Source: DAOUJH01 sp965116555
GTDB lineage: Bacteria; Chloroflexota; Dehalococcoidia; Lucifugimonadales; QGNO01
Assembly: GCA_965116555.1 (NCBI GenBank)
Contig: OZ220698.1
Coordinates: 620,001 to 684,000, forward strand
Direction: 5' to 3'
DNA: 64,000 nucleotides
Below the pieces are notes generated by a model. It did not search any database and was not told the DNA's origin. It saw only the letters and a program-made list of their open reading frames with translations. This document shows, in pieces, positions 1 to 8,428 of the stretch (position 1 is the stretch's first letter; the number at the start of each line of letters is the position of its first letter). A program made the position numbers and the translations under genes.

Positions 1-256
1 TGGCATCGGGTAGAGGCTTTGAGTGGATCCACTGAACGCCCACTCTGTCAGAGAACTTCGCAATGGCCGCCCGCCATCGCTGAGGTGTTGCATAACCCCC
101 GGTGATCTCCCACGGTGTAGGGTCAACCTCGGCTCTTCCCGCCACATCGGGAGGCGGCTCCTTGGCCTCTTGTAGCAGCGCCAAATCCACATCCATGCCT
201 GCCAGTACGCGCCAGGGCTCGTTCCTCCCGGCGAGGTTCCAAGATATGATGCGCAC
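1..256 (-). CDS. Endonuclease/exonuclease/phosphatase-family protein, N-terminal fragment
   Basis: The gene starts inside the window and runs off its left edge, so only the first 85 codons are visible. The start is a GTG at 256-254, preceded four bases upstream by a perfect AGGAGG (266-261 on the minus strand). The N-terminus reads (M)RIISWNLAGRNEPWRVL, followed by DLALLQEAKEPP. This is the usual opening of the EEP (exonuclease III/DNase I-like) fold: a strand with the Asn metal ligand, then the LQE glutamate. Family members cut phosphodiesters in DNA, RNA, lipids or small molecules, and the substrate cannot be told from this fragment. It is divergent from the selenoprotein gene, with about 170 bases between the two starts. 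Confidence 0.75.
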   Translation of the reverse strand, partial: MRIISWNLAGRNEPWRVLAGMDVDLALLQEAKEPPPDVAGRAEVDPTPWEITGGYATPQRWRAAIAKFSDRVGVQWIHSKPLPDA

Positions 257-368
257 ATGCCCTCCTATAAAGGCGTCTAGTATAGCAGTAGGGAGCGCCA
301 TCATCGGCGAGCATCCTTGTCTGAAGAGGATCTCGCGTGAAGTGCGAGCGCCAATAATTAAGCATGAT

Positions 369-397
369 TTCAACGCCGTTAGCCCTTCTGCTAAAAT
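369..397 (+). promoter_or_regulatory. Predicted sigma-70-type promoter of the GrdB-like selenoprotein gene
   Basis: A -35-like TTCAAC (369-374) and a -10-like TAAAAT (392-397) are separated by 17 bases. Initiation would fall near 404 and give a leader of about 22 bases before the ATG at 426. The match is moderate. It favours the ATG at 426 over the one at 396, which lies inside the -10 element. Confidence 0.4.
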
Positions 398-425
398 GTT
401 GAGACATCTTGCTTGGACTGGTGAT

Positions 426-1403
426 ATGACGGAGTTACCAACAGACGTCAAAGCGCTTCTGGGGCATATACTGAGGACACCCCCAAATACGGCGGCCTTT
501 TCCTTCATCCGCTACGTGGGCACGCACATGAGCGAGAACGAGCAGGCGGAGTTTCTCAATGGACTGCTGCAAAAGGCCGTTGAGAGCAGGGAAGCGGGAG
601 ACGTCGCGTCGCTATGGGACTACCTGGAGGAATGGGAAGAGCAGGGTAGGGCCCTGGCCGGAGCACGGGCCCGCGGCGTAGAGGTAGAGGAAATCCCGTG
701 GTCGCCCGTCGCGGTGCCGCTGAATCAGGCCAAGTTCGCCTTGATCACCACGGGCGGCTTTTATGTGGAGGGCCAGGAACCCTACGAGACGGACGGGCCG
801 GAAGGCCTCGGCGACTGGACATGGAGAGCTATCCCCAAGGACGTTCCACGCGATGAACTGCGTCTGGCCCACCTGCATTACGATCTCTCCGGGCCTCGTC
901 AGGACATCAACTGTGTCTTCCCACTGGACAGAATGGTGGAACTGGAGCAGGAGGGGGTTATAGGAAGCCTTGCCAGCACCAACTACTCGTTCATGGGGTA
1001 TATACAGCGCCCCGACCTGCTCAGCGCCGAGACCGCTCCACAAGTTGCGAAACGCCTCAAAGCCGATGGCGTTCAGGCCGTGGTGCTTACGTCCACCTGA
1101 CCGGTGTGCAACCGGTCCGGCGGACTGATAGCAAGGGCAATAGAAGCGGAAGGCATCCCCACTGTGCTTGTCATGATGTACAAGGAGATGGCGGAGAAAG
1201 TCCATCCCCCTCGCGTTGCCCACGTCCGTTTCCCATTTGGTCGGCCCATGGGTGAACCGAACAATGCGGACCAGCACCGCGTGATACTGGAAGACGCACT
1301 GAGCGTTCTGGAAACGGCCACAGAAGCGGGTACGGTTGTCAGCCTGCCTTATCGCTGGAGGCGTGAAGACTACAAGCGGATACGGGCGGAGCGCGCTAGC
1401 TAA
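426..1403 (+). CDS. Selenocysteine-containing GrdB-like protein (glycine/sarcosine/betaine reductase selenoprotein B family)
   Basis: Two open frames, ending at 1100 and restarting at about 1104, lie in the same frame and are separated only by TGA at 1098-1100. Reading that TGA as selenocysteine gives a continuous 325-residue protein. It contains AVVLTST-Sec-PVC-NRSGG followed by an I-E-x-E-G-I-P helix, the arrangement around the active-site UxxC of GrdB. Upstream, DINCVFPLDRMVELEQEG and IGSLASTNYSFMG match the conserved centre of the family. The C-terminus ends in a V-S-L-P-Y-R-W-R block typical of GrdB-like proteins. Sec would be residue 225 and the resolving Cys residue 228. Family members carry out selenol/thiol chemistry on small substrates, and classical glycine reductase needs partner subunits that are not seen here. 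The ATG at 426 was chosen from the promoter position and because sequence further upstream looks non-coding; ATG 396 is an alternative. SelA, SelB, SelC and SelD are not in the window. Confidence 0.85.
1113..1127 (+). promoter_or_regulatory. Candidate bacterial SECIS hairpin downstream of the Sec UGA
   Basis: Immediately 3' of the TGA at 1098-1100, bases 1113-1118 pair with 1122-1127 (6 bp, one G-T pair) around a GGC loop at 1119-1121. The loop is about 19 bases after the UGA and starts with GG, as expected for a bacterial SECIS bound by SelB. An alternative hairpin, CCGGT (1101-1105) with ACCGG (1111-1115), overlaps it and could not form at the same time. Confidence 0.55.
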
Positions 1404-1425
1404 GGCTGTAGGTTAAACAACTGAC

Positions 1426-2139
1426 CTAGGACAGCGTAAAGCTCTTGAAGCCCTCGGCGTATTCCATTCCGTGCTCTTTGCCCGCCTGGCGCTTCCACTC
1501 CCTCATGCGCTCCCCGGCGGTGGCGCCTACTTGGCTCTTGTGCTCCAGCAGCGCCTGAATTGCAAAATCGATGCCGGAAGTGACGTCCACCCACTTATTG
1601 GATATATCGTGTCCTATGATCAGGACCTCGCGTACTTTGTGAGGCTCCAGACCCTGTTCAAGCAATTCGGGAAAGGTCAGATGGTCGCGCGCGGCCGGGT
1701 ATACGGCGGATAGCGCAGCTTCGCCCGCCGCGAAATGGTCGGGATGGCCAAGGTAGCCGGTGCCGGTCAGCGTACGCGTGGGGCTGGTTGTGATCAGGAT
1801 ATCGGGACGGAACCGGCGTATCTCGCGAGAGATGTCGCGGCGTAGGTCTAAAGTGGGCTGTAGGTAGCCGTCGGGATAGCCCAGGAAGACCACGTCTTTG
1901 AGACCCAGGACACGGCCCGCGTTTATCTGCTCCTGCTTGCGTATTTCAACCAGTTGTTCCGACGTGATGTTGCGGTCGGAGGTGCCTTTGCTGCCGTCGG
2001 TGCAAAGGACGTAGACGAACTCCATGCCTTCTCTGACCCACCTGGCCACGCTAGCGGCGCAACCGAACTCAGCATCATCCGCGTGGGCTACTACCACCAT
2101 GCCTCTCTTGTAAGGCTGCTCTTTGGACTCCTCAGCCAT
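1426..2139 (-). CDS. PIG-L family (LmbE-like) zinc deacetylase
   Basis: This 237-residue protein is of the GlcNAc-PI de-N-acetylase/LmbE family. These zinc enzymes remove acetyl groups from N-acetylglucosamine-type amides in lipids, thiol cofactors (MshB, BshB) or antibiotics. The N-terminal strand ends in AHADDAEFG (HxDD at residues 19-22, zinc ligands and catalytic Asp), and the second zinc site is seen in GHPDH near residue 130. Length is normal. The ATG at 2139 is preceded by AGGAGG nine bases away and overlaps the HAD gene by 8 bp, so the two are probably translated together. It is the last gene of a minus-strand operon. The substrate is unknown. Confidence 0.88.
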   Translation of the reverse strand: MAEESKEQPYKRGMVVVAHADDAEFGCAASVARWVREGMEFVYVLCTDGSKGTSDRNITSEQLVEIRKQEQINAGRVLGLKDVVFLGYPDGYLQPTLDLRRDISREIRRFRPDILITTSPTRTLTGTGYLGHPDHFAAGEAALSAVYPAARDHLTFPELLEQGLEPHKVREVLIIGHDISNKWVDVTSGIDFAIQALLEHKSQVGATAGERMREWKRQAGKEHGMEYAEGFKSFTLS

Positions 2140-2830
2140 GCCTCACGACCTCCTGACTAAATGTGAGAACGAAATCAAGCAGCGACTGAGGTGATTCCGC
2201 CACCGCATACGGCCTCACGCCGTCCAGAATGCGCTCTTCTTGCGGAATGCCCCAGACAGCGTGACAGCTCCAGCATCCTGCCGCCAGAGCCGCTTCTACG
2301 TCGGCGGCGCCGTCACCCACGAATATCGAGGCAGAAGCGTCCGATTGGAGTTGGTTCAGCGCCATGTGTATTCCTTCAGGGTCAGGCTTATAACGGGTCA
2401 CGTCCTCAAAGCCCACTACAACGGGGAACATGTGCTGTATGCCCAGCTCTGCCATCTCGTACCAAGCGCCGACCCGCCTGCCGTCTATCTCAACGTCGCG
2501 TCCCTTCTGGGTCACTATACCCAGCTTGACGCCTCTACAATGCAACTCTTGAAGCATCTCCGCCACGCCCGGAAACAGCTTGAGCTCGCCCGGCGCTTTG
2601 CCCCAGTAGGCGCTTCTGTACCATTCGAAAAGCCCCAGATTACGCCCGTCGCGCGCCTCCAAGTCGTCCAACTCATATTTCAGTTGACGGCCCTTCAGCC
2701 CGCGCATGAATGCTTCAGCGTCCGCATCTATGCCCGCACGATTGAAAACGCTGGAAAGAGCATTTACACGCGCCTGTAGCGAGTCCACTATGGTGTCGTC
2801 GAAGTCAAAGAGAACGGTGCTGAACTGCAA
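2132..2830 (-). CDS. HAD-superfamily phosphatase (phosphoglycolate phosphatase-like)
   Basis: A 232-residue HAD hydrolase. Motif I, FDFDDTIVDS (residues 8-17), carries the nucleophile Asp9 and acid/base Asp11. Motif II is near IVTQKG, the motif III Lys is in RYKPDPEG, and motif IV is FVGDGAADVEAA. A helical cap between motifs I and II makes it a subfamily IA enzyme like Gph. It probably dephosphorylates a small sugar or organic phosphate. The start is a TTG at 2830, one base after the stop of the upstream FAH gene, which indicates a tight operon. The actual substrate cannot be deduced. Confidence 0.85.
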   Translation of the reverse strand: MQFSTVLFDFDDTIVDSLQARVNALSSVFNRAGIDADAEAFMRGLKGRQLKYELDDLEARDGRNLGLFEWYRSAYWGKAPGELKLFPGVAEMLQELHCRGVKLGIVTQKGRDVEIDGRRVGAWYEMAELGIQHMFPVVVGFEDVTRYKPDPEGIHMALNQLQSDASASIFVGDGAADVEAALAAGCWSCHAVWGIPQEERILDGVRPYAVAESPQSLLDFVLTFSQEVVRHG

Positions 2831-2831
2831 G

Positions 2832-3722
2832 CTAGGCCCGTCCCGCCATTCTGTCTGCGAAACGCTGGTCTACGTTGCGGGGCCATTCGCGCTTCTGGTC
2901 GTCCCGTACGTTTACGGTTAGCCTGCCCAGACCCTGTATCTCCATATCGATGACATCTCCATCCTGAATGGCGCCAAGACCCTGATGGTTGGTGCCTGTA
3001 GCAATGATGTCGCCGGGGTTAAGGGTAGTTATAGACGAGACCCACTCCACACACCGGGCCACGCCATGGGCCATGTCGCTTGTGGAGAGGTCTTGCCGGA
3101 TGTCATTGTTCACCCACAGCTTTATGGGGAGGTCTTGCGGGTCTGCGATTTCGTCTTTGCTGACGAGGTACGGACCTATAGGGGCAAAGGTGTCCCAGCT
3201 CTTGACCCAGAAGAAGTTGCCGCCCCCGAGCCCCCTTGCCGAGACATCCATGAAGTTGAGATAGCCGAACACGTAGTCAAAAGCCTGTTCGGCCTTAACA
3301 TTGGCGGCCTCTTTGCCAATGACTACGCCCAGCTCCGCCTCGTGATGGAATACGTTCGCCTCAGCCTCCGGCAGGATGATGGTGTCTCCTGGGCCAATGA
3401 CGGCGTTGCGTGATTTGAGAAAAGCATGGATGGGCGGCTTCTCTTTAAGAGCGCCGTTCTCCATGTAGTTCACCGCCATAGCTATGATCTTGCCTGGCCT
3501 GGGCAGCGGAGGCGAAAGCGCTACGCTTTCCAGCGGCACTCCCTGGGAGGACGATGCTGCATCCTCCAGCTTGCCTTTAAGGGAGTCGAACCCGGCTATG
3601 ACGCCGTTGACAAGGTCTTGTGTTGTGACGTGAGGAATGTCCAGAACGGCGTCCGTGACGTCCACAACGTTGCCGTTGCTGACCACGCCCAATCTTGTGC
3701 TGTTGAAAAGAACGAGTTTCAC
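2832..3722 (-). CDS. Fumarylacetoacetate hydrolase (FAH) family protein, copy 1
   Basis: A 296-residue FAH-fold enzyme. Family members cleave C-C bonds in acylpyruvates or isomerise or decarboxylate ring-cleavage products, using a Mg/Mn ion. The metal site is visible as Glu128 and Glu130 in FHHEAELGVVIG and Asp159 in FMDVSARGLG. The C-terminal GDIIATGTNHQGLG block is the family's substrate-binding loop. The start is a GTG with GGGAG just upstream. It follows copy 2 by 3 bp and precedes the HAD gene by 1 bp, so all are probably one transcript. Copy 2 aligns without gaps over at least the first 160 residues, which points to tandem duplication. A role in aromatic or hydroxy-acid catabolism is inferred. 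Confidence 0.9.
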   Translation of the reverse strand: MKLVLFNSTRLGVVSNGNVVDVTDAVLDIPHVTTQDLVNGVIAGFDSLKGKLEDAASSSQGVPLESVALSPPLPRPGKIIAMAVNYMENGALKEKPPIHAFLKSRNAVIGPGDTIILPEAEANVFHHEAELGVVIGKEAANVKAEQAFDYVFGYLNFMDVSARGLGGGNFFWVKSWDTFAPIGPYLVSKDEIADPQDLPIKLWVNNDIRQDLSTSDMAHGVARCVEWVSSITTLNPGDIIATGTNHQGLGAIQDGDVIDMEIQGLGRLTVNVRDDQKREWPRNVDQRFADRMAGRA

Positions 3723-3725
3723 TGT

Positions 3726-4625
3726 TTATCTCCCTGCTGCTTCCCGTGCGGCCTTTTCGGCGCGTGTTTCACGGGGCCATTCGCGTTTCAGAGCGTCCGC
3801 TACCTTGAAATGGAGCCTGCCAAGGCCCTCCGTTTCCATCTCCACTGCATCGCCGTCTTGCAGCGGTCCTAGGTCAAGATGGTGAGTACCCGTGGCAATG
3901 ATATCGCCGGGGTCAAGAGTGGTGATGGTGGATGCCCATTCTATGCACTCCGGTATCTTGTGAGCCATGGAGCTGGTGTAGAAGTCCTGGTTCAGCTTGC
4001 CGTTGACCCAGAGCCGGACGTGGGTATTCTGGGGCTGGCTGACTTCGTCGGTGGTAACCAGGTAAGGACCCATCGGAGCAAAGTTGTGCCATGACTTAAT
4101 GGGGAAATAGCTGTCGTACGGCGGGTTGCCAAGGTCGCGGGCCGATACATCGACTATATTGACGTAACCAAAGACGTAGTCGTAGGCGTCGGCTTGACTC
4201 ACTCTGCTGGCCCGTTTACCGATGACAACACCCAGTTCAGCCTCGTGTTCGAATATGGAGGCCTGGGCCGGGGGAAGCTCCACGGTGACGCCGTCACCGG
4301 CAACCGAGTTGGGAGACTTGAGGAAGCCGTTTATAGGAGGCATATCGGATTCCGGCCCGTGCTCCAGGTAGTTTATAGCCATGCAAAGAATCTTGCCTGG
4401 CCTGGGCAACGGCGGGCGGAACACAACCTGGGTGATGGGGATCCCTTCAGAACTACTAGCCGCCTCTTCCAAGCGCTCTCTGTATGTATCGAACGCTTCT
4501 ATGAGGTAGCTGACCAGGTCATGAGGGCCCGTGTGCGGGATGTCCTGCACAACGGTGGTTACGTCAAATACGTGTTCGCCTCTAACTACGCCTAGTCTAA
4601 AATCGTCAAAGTAGGCCAGCTTCAT
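3726..4625 (-). CDS. Fumarylacetoacetate hydrolase (FAH) family protein, copy 2
   Basis: A 299-residue paralogue of the neighbouring FAH gene. The metal ligands are at the same residue numbers: Glu128 and Glu130 in FEHEAELGVVIG, and Asp159 in NIVDVSARDLG. The two proteins share the N-terminal LGVV segment, the RPPLPRPGKI turn and the GDIIATGTH segment. They differ most around residues 85-105 and 160-175, which line the active site in this fold and suggest different substrates. The ATG at 4625 follows GGAGGG by three bases. It begins 41 bp after purA and may be read from the purA promoter. Confidence 0.9.
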   Translation of the reverse strand: MKLAYFDDFRLGVVRGEHVFDVTTVVQDIPHTGPHDLVSYLIEAFDTYRERLEEAASSSEGIPITQVVFRPPLPRPGKILCMAINYLEHGPESDMPPINGFLKSPNSVAGDGVTVELPPAQASIFEHEAELGVVIGKRASRVSQADAYDYVFGYVNIVDVSARDLGNPPYDSYFPIKSWHNFAPMGPYLVTTDEVSQPQNTHVRLWVNGKLNQDFYTSSMAHKIPECIEWASTITTLDPGDIIATGTHHLDLGPLQDGDAVEMETEGLGRLHFKVADALKREWPRETRAEKAAREAAGR

Positions 4626-4666
4626 ATTCCCTCCCTAGCGACTATGGAGCATCCGGATAGCGCTCT

Positions 4667-5968
4667 CTAGTCGTTACCTATTATGGGTCGAATGGTAATG
4701 GTCTCTTCACGCCGTGGCCCGGTGGAGATGACGTCCACCGGCACGCCTATGATCTCCTCTAGGCGCTTCACGTAGTTTCTGGCGCCCTCCGGCAGGTCTC
4801 TGATGTCCGTTGTGGAAGCGGTGGTGCCGTTCCAGCCTTCGAACTCCTCGTAGACCGGCTCACAGCGTTCCAGTGCTACGATGCTGGTGGGGAACTCACG
4901 GATCACTTTCCCGTTCAAGCGGTAACCCGTGCAGACTTTGATTGTTGAAAAGCCGTCCAGGATATCCAAGCGTGTAAGCACAATGGACGTATAGCCGTTC
5001 AGCTGTGCGCTGTATCTGGCGGCTACGCCGTCGAACCATCCGCAGCGCCGGGGGCGTCCGGTGGTGGCCCCATACTCCTGGGCACGCTCGCGGATGGCTT
5101 CGCCTATTTCGTCGGTGAGCTCGGTGACCAGGGGGCCGGAACCCACGCGGGTAGAGTAGGCTTTGAATACGCCGAATACACCTCCGAGCGACTGGGGTGG
5201 TATGCCAAGGCCTGCTACAGCGCCCCCCACAGTGGGCGACGACGAAGTTACATAGGGGAAAGTCCCGTGGTCTATGTCCAGCATGGTGCCCTGGGCGCCC
5301 TCCAGTATGATGGAAGAGTTGTCCTCCAGCGCATCCATGAGCAGGCGTTCGGTGGCGCGTATGTGTGGTTTGAGACGTTCGCTCCAGCCGCGGCAATACT
5401 GGTACATCTCTTCCCAATCTATGGGTTCGCCTCCGTACACCTTGGTAATGATGGCGTTCTTTTGCTTGATAACACTGTGCAAGCGTGGCAAGAACGCGTC
5501 TTCATTGTTTACTTCCAAAAGATCGCCTATCCTGATGCCTGAACGGGCTACCTTGTCGACGTAGGCGGGGCCAACACCTCTGCCCGTAGTGCCTATAGCC
5601 GTAGAGCCCCGCTCCTCCTCTTCAAGCCTGTCCAGCGTCACGTGGTAGGGCATGATGATATGCGCTCGGTCGCTGATTGCTATGCGGCTGGTGTCCACCC
5701 CTATTTCGTCCAGTCCCTTTATTTCCTGGATCAGGACGTCAGGGTCTATCACCACCCCGTTGCCTATGACGCAAGTGACTTGGGGCCAGAAGATGCCTGT
5801 AGGCACCAGGTGAAAGGCGAATTCTCCGTTGCTGTTGATGACGGTGTGACCGGCATTGTTGCCGCCGGAGTAGCGAACCACGTACTGGCTGTGCTCAGCC
5901 AGAAAATCGACTACTTTCCCCTTTCCTTCGTCACCCCACTGGCCACCTATGACGGCGTATGCCGGCAT
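4667..5968 (-). CDS. purA: Adenylosuccinate synthetase
   Basis: A 433-residue PurA, the first committed step from IMP to AMP (IMP + aspartate + GTP to adenylosuccinate). The N-terminal GGQWGDEGKGKVVD holds the GTP P-loop and catalytic Asp13, and NNAGHT follows with the catalytic His. Later signatures are GTTGRGVGPAY, EGAQGTMLDIDHGTFPYVT and the aspartate loop TTGRPRRCGWFD. Length is normal for bacteria. The ATG at 5968 is preceded by AGGGG. It is oddly placed ahead of a run of catabolic hydrolases, so either co-transcription is incidental or the operon is a mixture. A promoter and hairpin lie just upstream. Confidence 0.97.
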   Translation of the reverse strand: MPAYAVIGGQWGDEGKGKVVDFLAEHSQYVVRYSGGNNAGHTVINSNGEFAFHLVPTGIFWPQVTCVIGNGVVIDPDVLIQEIKGLDEIGVDTSRIAISDRAHIIMPYHVTLDRLEEEERGSTAIGTTGRGVGPAYVDKVARSGIRIGDLLEVNNEDAFLPRLHSVIKQKNAIITKVYGGEPIDWEEMYQYCRGWSERLKPHIRATERLLMDALEDNSSIILEGAQGTMLDIDHGTFPYVTSSSPTVGGAVAGLGIPPQSLGGVFGVFKAYSTRVGSGPLVTELTDEIGEAIRERAQEYGATTGRPRRCGWFDGVAARYSAQLNGYTSIVLTRLDILDGFSTIKVCTGYRLNGKVIREFPTSIVALERCEPVYEEFEGWNGTTASTTDIRDLPEGARNYVKRLEEIIGVPVDVISTGPRREETITIRPIIGND

Positions 5969-5991
5969 GAAATACCCCTAACCTAAAGATA

Positions 5992-6007
5992 GCCCCGAAC
6001 TCGGGGC
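5992..6007 (-). promoter_or_regulatory. GC-rich hairpin in the purA leader
   Basis: GCCCCG (5992-5997) and CGGGGC (6002-6007) form a 6-bp stem with a four-base loop. If the predicted purA promoter is correct, the hairpin sits at the 5' end of the mRNA and could protect it. On the same strand it also lies downstream of the thiolase stop and is followed by TATCTTT, so it may instead end thiolase transcription. Confidence 0.4.
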
Positions 6008-6016
6008 AACTGAGGA

Positions 6017-6045
6017 ATTATAACAGCGCAGAGGGGGGTTGGAAA
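6017..6045 (-). promoter_or_regulatory. Predicted purA promoter
   Basis: On the minus strand a perfect TATAAT -10 (6022-6017) has a 4/6 match -35, TTTCCA (6045-6040), with a 17-base spacer. Transcription would begin near 6010 and give a leader of about 40 bases. Confidence 0.5.
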
Positions 6046-6082
6046 GCGTGAATAGGCAGACTTTGCTGCCGCATTGCTTCTG

Positions 6083-7267
6083 CTAGCTCACTCGTCTCAG
6101 AATTGTGGCGCAGCCCTGCCCTCCGCCCACGCACATGGTGGCCAAGCCCGTCTCCCCATCTCGCAAGGATAGCTCCTCCATCAATTTCACCGTCATAATG
6201 GCGCCGGTGGCGCCTATGGGGTGGCCCAGAGATATGCCACTGCCATTCACGTTGGTCTTCTGCATATCCATATCAAGTTCCCTCATGCAGTAGAGAGCCT
6301 GAGCTGCAAAGGCCTCGTTCAGTTCTACAAGGTCTATATCACCAAGGGACATCCCCGTTTTCTGCAACACCTTGCGCACGGCGGGAACCGGGCCGGTGCC
6401 CATGTAGGCGGGGTCAACTCCCGCCACGGCACGCGAGACCCATTCCAGCCTCGGCGTCAGTCCCAGCGATTTGGCTTTATCCATGGACATCATCACTACG
6501 GCCGCAGCGCCGTCGTTGATCTGGGACGCATTGCCTGCGGTGACTGTGCCGCCTTCTTTGAAGATGGGCCTCAGTTCGGCCAGCTTCTCCAGAGTGGCAT
6601 CGCCTCGTGGCCCTTCATCCCTGTCGATAGAAACGGGGTCGCCGCGTTGCTGCGGTACGCTGACCGGCACTATCTGTTCTTTAAAAAGGCCTGTATCTAC
6701 CGCGTGCGACGCCCGCTGATGGCTAAGGAGGGCCAACTGGTCTTGGTTCTCTCTGGTCACTTCAAAGCGTGAAGCCACGTTCTCGGCAGTGACTCCCATG
6801 TGGTAGTTGTTCACCGGGCAGCTAAGCCCCTCTATCAAAGAATCGTCTATGTTGGCCGTGCCCATGCGCAGTCCATCCCAGCGAACGTTGCGCATTAGGT
6901 AAGGGGACATGCTCATGTTCTCCGTCCCGCCCGCAACCACGACGTCTGCATCGCCCGTGCGAATTAGCTGAGCGGCAAGGTTTATCGCCTCCAGCCCAGA
7001 AGAGCACTGCCGGTTTATAGCTATGACGGGGACTTCCTCTGGAATGCCCGCTTTCAGAGAAGCCAAACGAGGGGCGTATCCGGCGTCGGCTGCCTGAAGG
7101 ACGTTGCCTAGTATTACCTCGTCGACTTCAGCGGGCTCGATGCCCGTCCTTTCCAAGGCCGCTTTGATAGCGACTGCGCCCAGGTCGGAGGCTCCGAACG
7201 ATTTGAATGCGCCGCCAAACCTGCCTATAGGTGTGCGTGCTCCACTAACTATAACCGCTTGTTGCAT
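6083..7267 (-). CDS. Acetyl-CoA acetyltransferase (thiolase)
   Basis: A 394-residue thiolase that condenses or cleaves acyl-CoA. The nucleophile Cys88 lies in NRQCSSGLEAIN, the catalytic His in GHPIGATGA, and the second Cys near the end in MCVGGGQGCA. The start was set at the ATG at 7267, which follows AAGGAG and begins MQQAVIVSGARTPIG. An upstream in-frame ATG would add 21 non-homologous residues. It is probably a degradative or acetoacetyl-CoA-forming type (AtoB/PhaA-like). No other beta-oxidation genes are adjacent, so the pathway direction is open. Confidence 0.93.
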   Translation of the reverse strand: MQQAVIVSGARTPIGRFGGAFKSFGASDLGAVAIKAALERTGIEPAEVDEVILGNVLQAADAGYAPRLASLKAGIPEEVPVIAINRQCSSGLEAINLAAQLIRTGDADVVVAGGTENMSMSPYLMRNVRWDGLRMGTANIDDSLIEGLSCPVNNYHMGVTAENVASRFEVTRENQDQLALLSHQRASHAVDTGLFKEQIVPVSVPQQRGDPVSIDRDEGPRGDATLEKLAELRPIFKEGGTVTAGNASQINDGAAAVVMMSMDKAKSLGLTPRLEWVSRAVAGVDPAYMGTGPVPAVRKVLQKTGMSLGDIDLVELNEAFAAQALYCMRELDMDMQKTNVNGSGISLGHPIGATGAIMTVKLMEELSLRDGETGLATMCVGGGQGCATILRRVS

Positions 7268-7423
7268 GGCCTTCTCCTTTTGTAAAGCCACATTTTCTGC
7301 CCTTGGATGTGGAGTGTCAAACTCCCGCAAACTAACTTGGTGGGCTGGCTGTGTTATGATATGGAGAATCGTCCGTAGTTAGACGCATTGGCGGTTAATC
7401 TTGATTCGCTATAAGGGAAAGTA

Positions 7424-8371
7424 ATGCCTAACTTTGATGAGTTAAGAGTATTTTCCGGCACGGCGCATCCCGACCTTACAGAAGCGATTTGCCAGTATTT
7501 GGACATTTCTGTAGGACAGGCCGACGTATTCAAGTTCACCAATGACAACACGTTTGTGCAGTTCAAGGAGAATATACGCCAACGGGACGTATTCCTTGTG
7601 CAGCCGTTCTCCTATCCAGTGAATGACAAGATTGTAGAACTGCTGATAATGATAGATGCCGCCAAGAGAGCTTCCGCTGGTAGAGTCACCGCAGTCATCC
7701 CATACTTTGCATACGGCAGGACGGACAAGAAGGACCAGCCCAGGGTGCCCATCTCTGCCCGGTTGATAGCAGACATGGTCTCCACAGCAGGAGCCGATAG
7801 GGTACTTACCGTGGACCTGCATGCCGGACAGATACAGGGTTTCTTCAACATACCGGTGGATGAGCTAACGGCGCTGCCCATACTGGGGCGCTATATTCAA
7901 GGGAAGGAACTGCCCGACGCCGTGGTCATAGGAGTAGACCTGGGAGCCATCAAGCGAGCCAGAGATTTAGCTCAACGCGTTGGCGCTCCGCTGGCCATAA
8001 TTGAAAAGAGGCGAATAGGCAACGAAGACCGAGCAGAGACGTTGAACGTCATAGGTGAGGTAGAGGGCAAAATAGCAATCATAGTCGATGATGAAATAGA
8101 TACGGGCGGCTCCTTGCTGTCTGCGGTAGAAGCTCTGGAGCAGCGGGGCGTCCGTGAAGTATACGCTTCCTGCACACATGCCGTACTGTCCGGCAATGCC
8201 GTTGAGAGGATAGGCGGCAGCCGCCTTAAAGAGCTAATTGTCACTGACACCATGCAGATGACGGACGGAAGAAGGCACGAAAAGATAACCGTCTTGTCGG
8301 TGGCTCCTTTGCTAGGAGAGGCTATTCACAGGATTCACGGAGGGCTGTCGGTAGGAGCGATGTTCCAGTAG
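7424..8371 (+). CDS. prs: Ribose-phosphate pyrophosphokinase
   Basis: A 315-residue PRPP synthetase that makes PRPP from ribose-5-phosphate and ATP for nucleotide, His and Trp synthesis. Signatures: RVFSGTAHPDL at the N-terminus, the PYFAYGRTDKKD ATP-flap segment, DLHAGQIQGFF, and the PRPP-binding IIVDDEIDTGGSL, where the usual DDxxDTGGT is slightly varied to DDEIDTGGS. The ATG at 7424 follows AAGGG. It is transcribed away from the thiolase gene and towards secA, 57 bp away. Confidence in function is high. Confidence 0.96.
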   Translation: MPNFDELRVFSGTAHPDLTEAICQYLDISVGQADVFKFTNDNTFVQFKENIRQRDVFLVQPFSYPVNDKIVELLIMIDAAKRASAGRVTAVIPYFAYGRTDKKDQPRVPISARLIADMVSTAGADRVLTVDLHAGQIQGFFNIPVDELTALPILGRYIQGKELPDAVVIGVDLGAIKRARDLAQRVGAPLAIIEKRRIGNEDRAETLNVIGEVEGKIAIIVDDEIDTGGSLLSAVEALEQRGVREVYASCTHAVLSGNAVERIGGSRLKELIVTDTMQMTDGRRHEKITVLSVAPLLGEAIHRIHGGLSVGAMFQ

Positions 8372-8428
8372 ATAGATGTGGAGGGCAATTGGATATAGCC
8401 GTCCATTGCATGGCTGTTTGCAGTAATC

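Noticed and set aside
102..425. N-terminal extension of the selenoprotein frame back to 102
   Set aside because: This stretch overlaps the antisense EEP gene with its strong Shine-Dalgarno site and has low-complexity, non-homologous sequence.
7388..7415. TTGGCG / TATAAG promoter for prs
   Set aside because: The -10 overlaps the Shine-Dalgarno site, so a transcript from it would lack the ribosome site.
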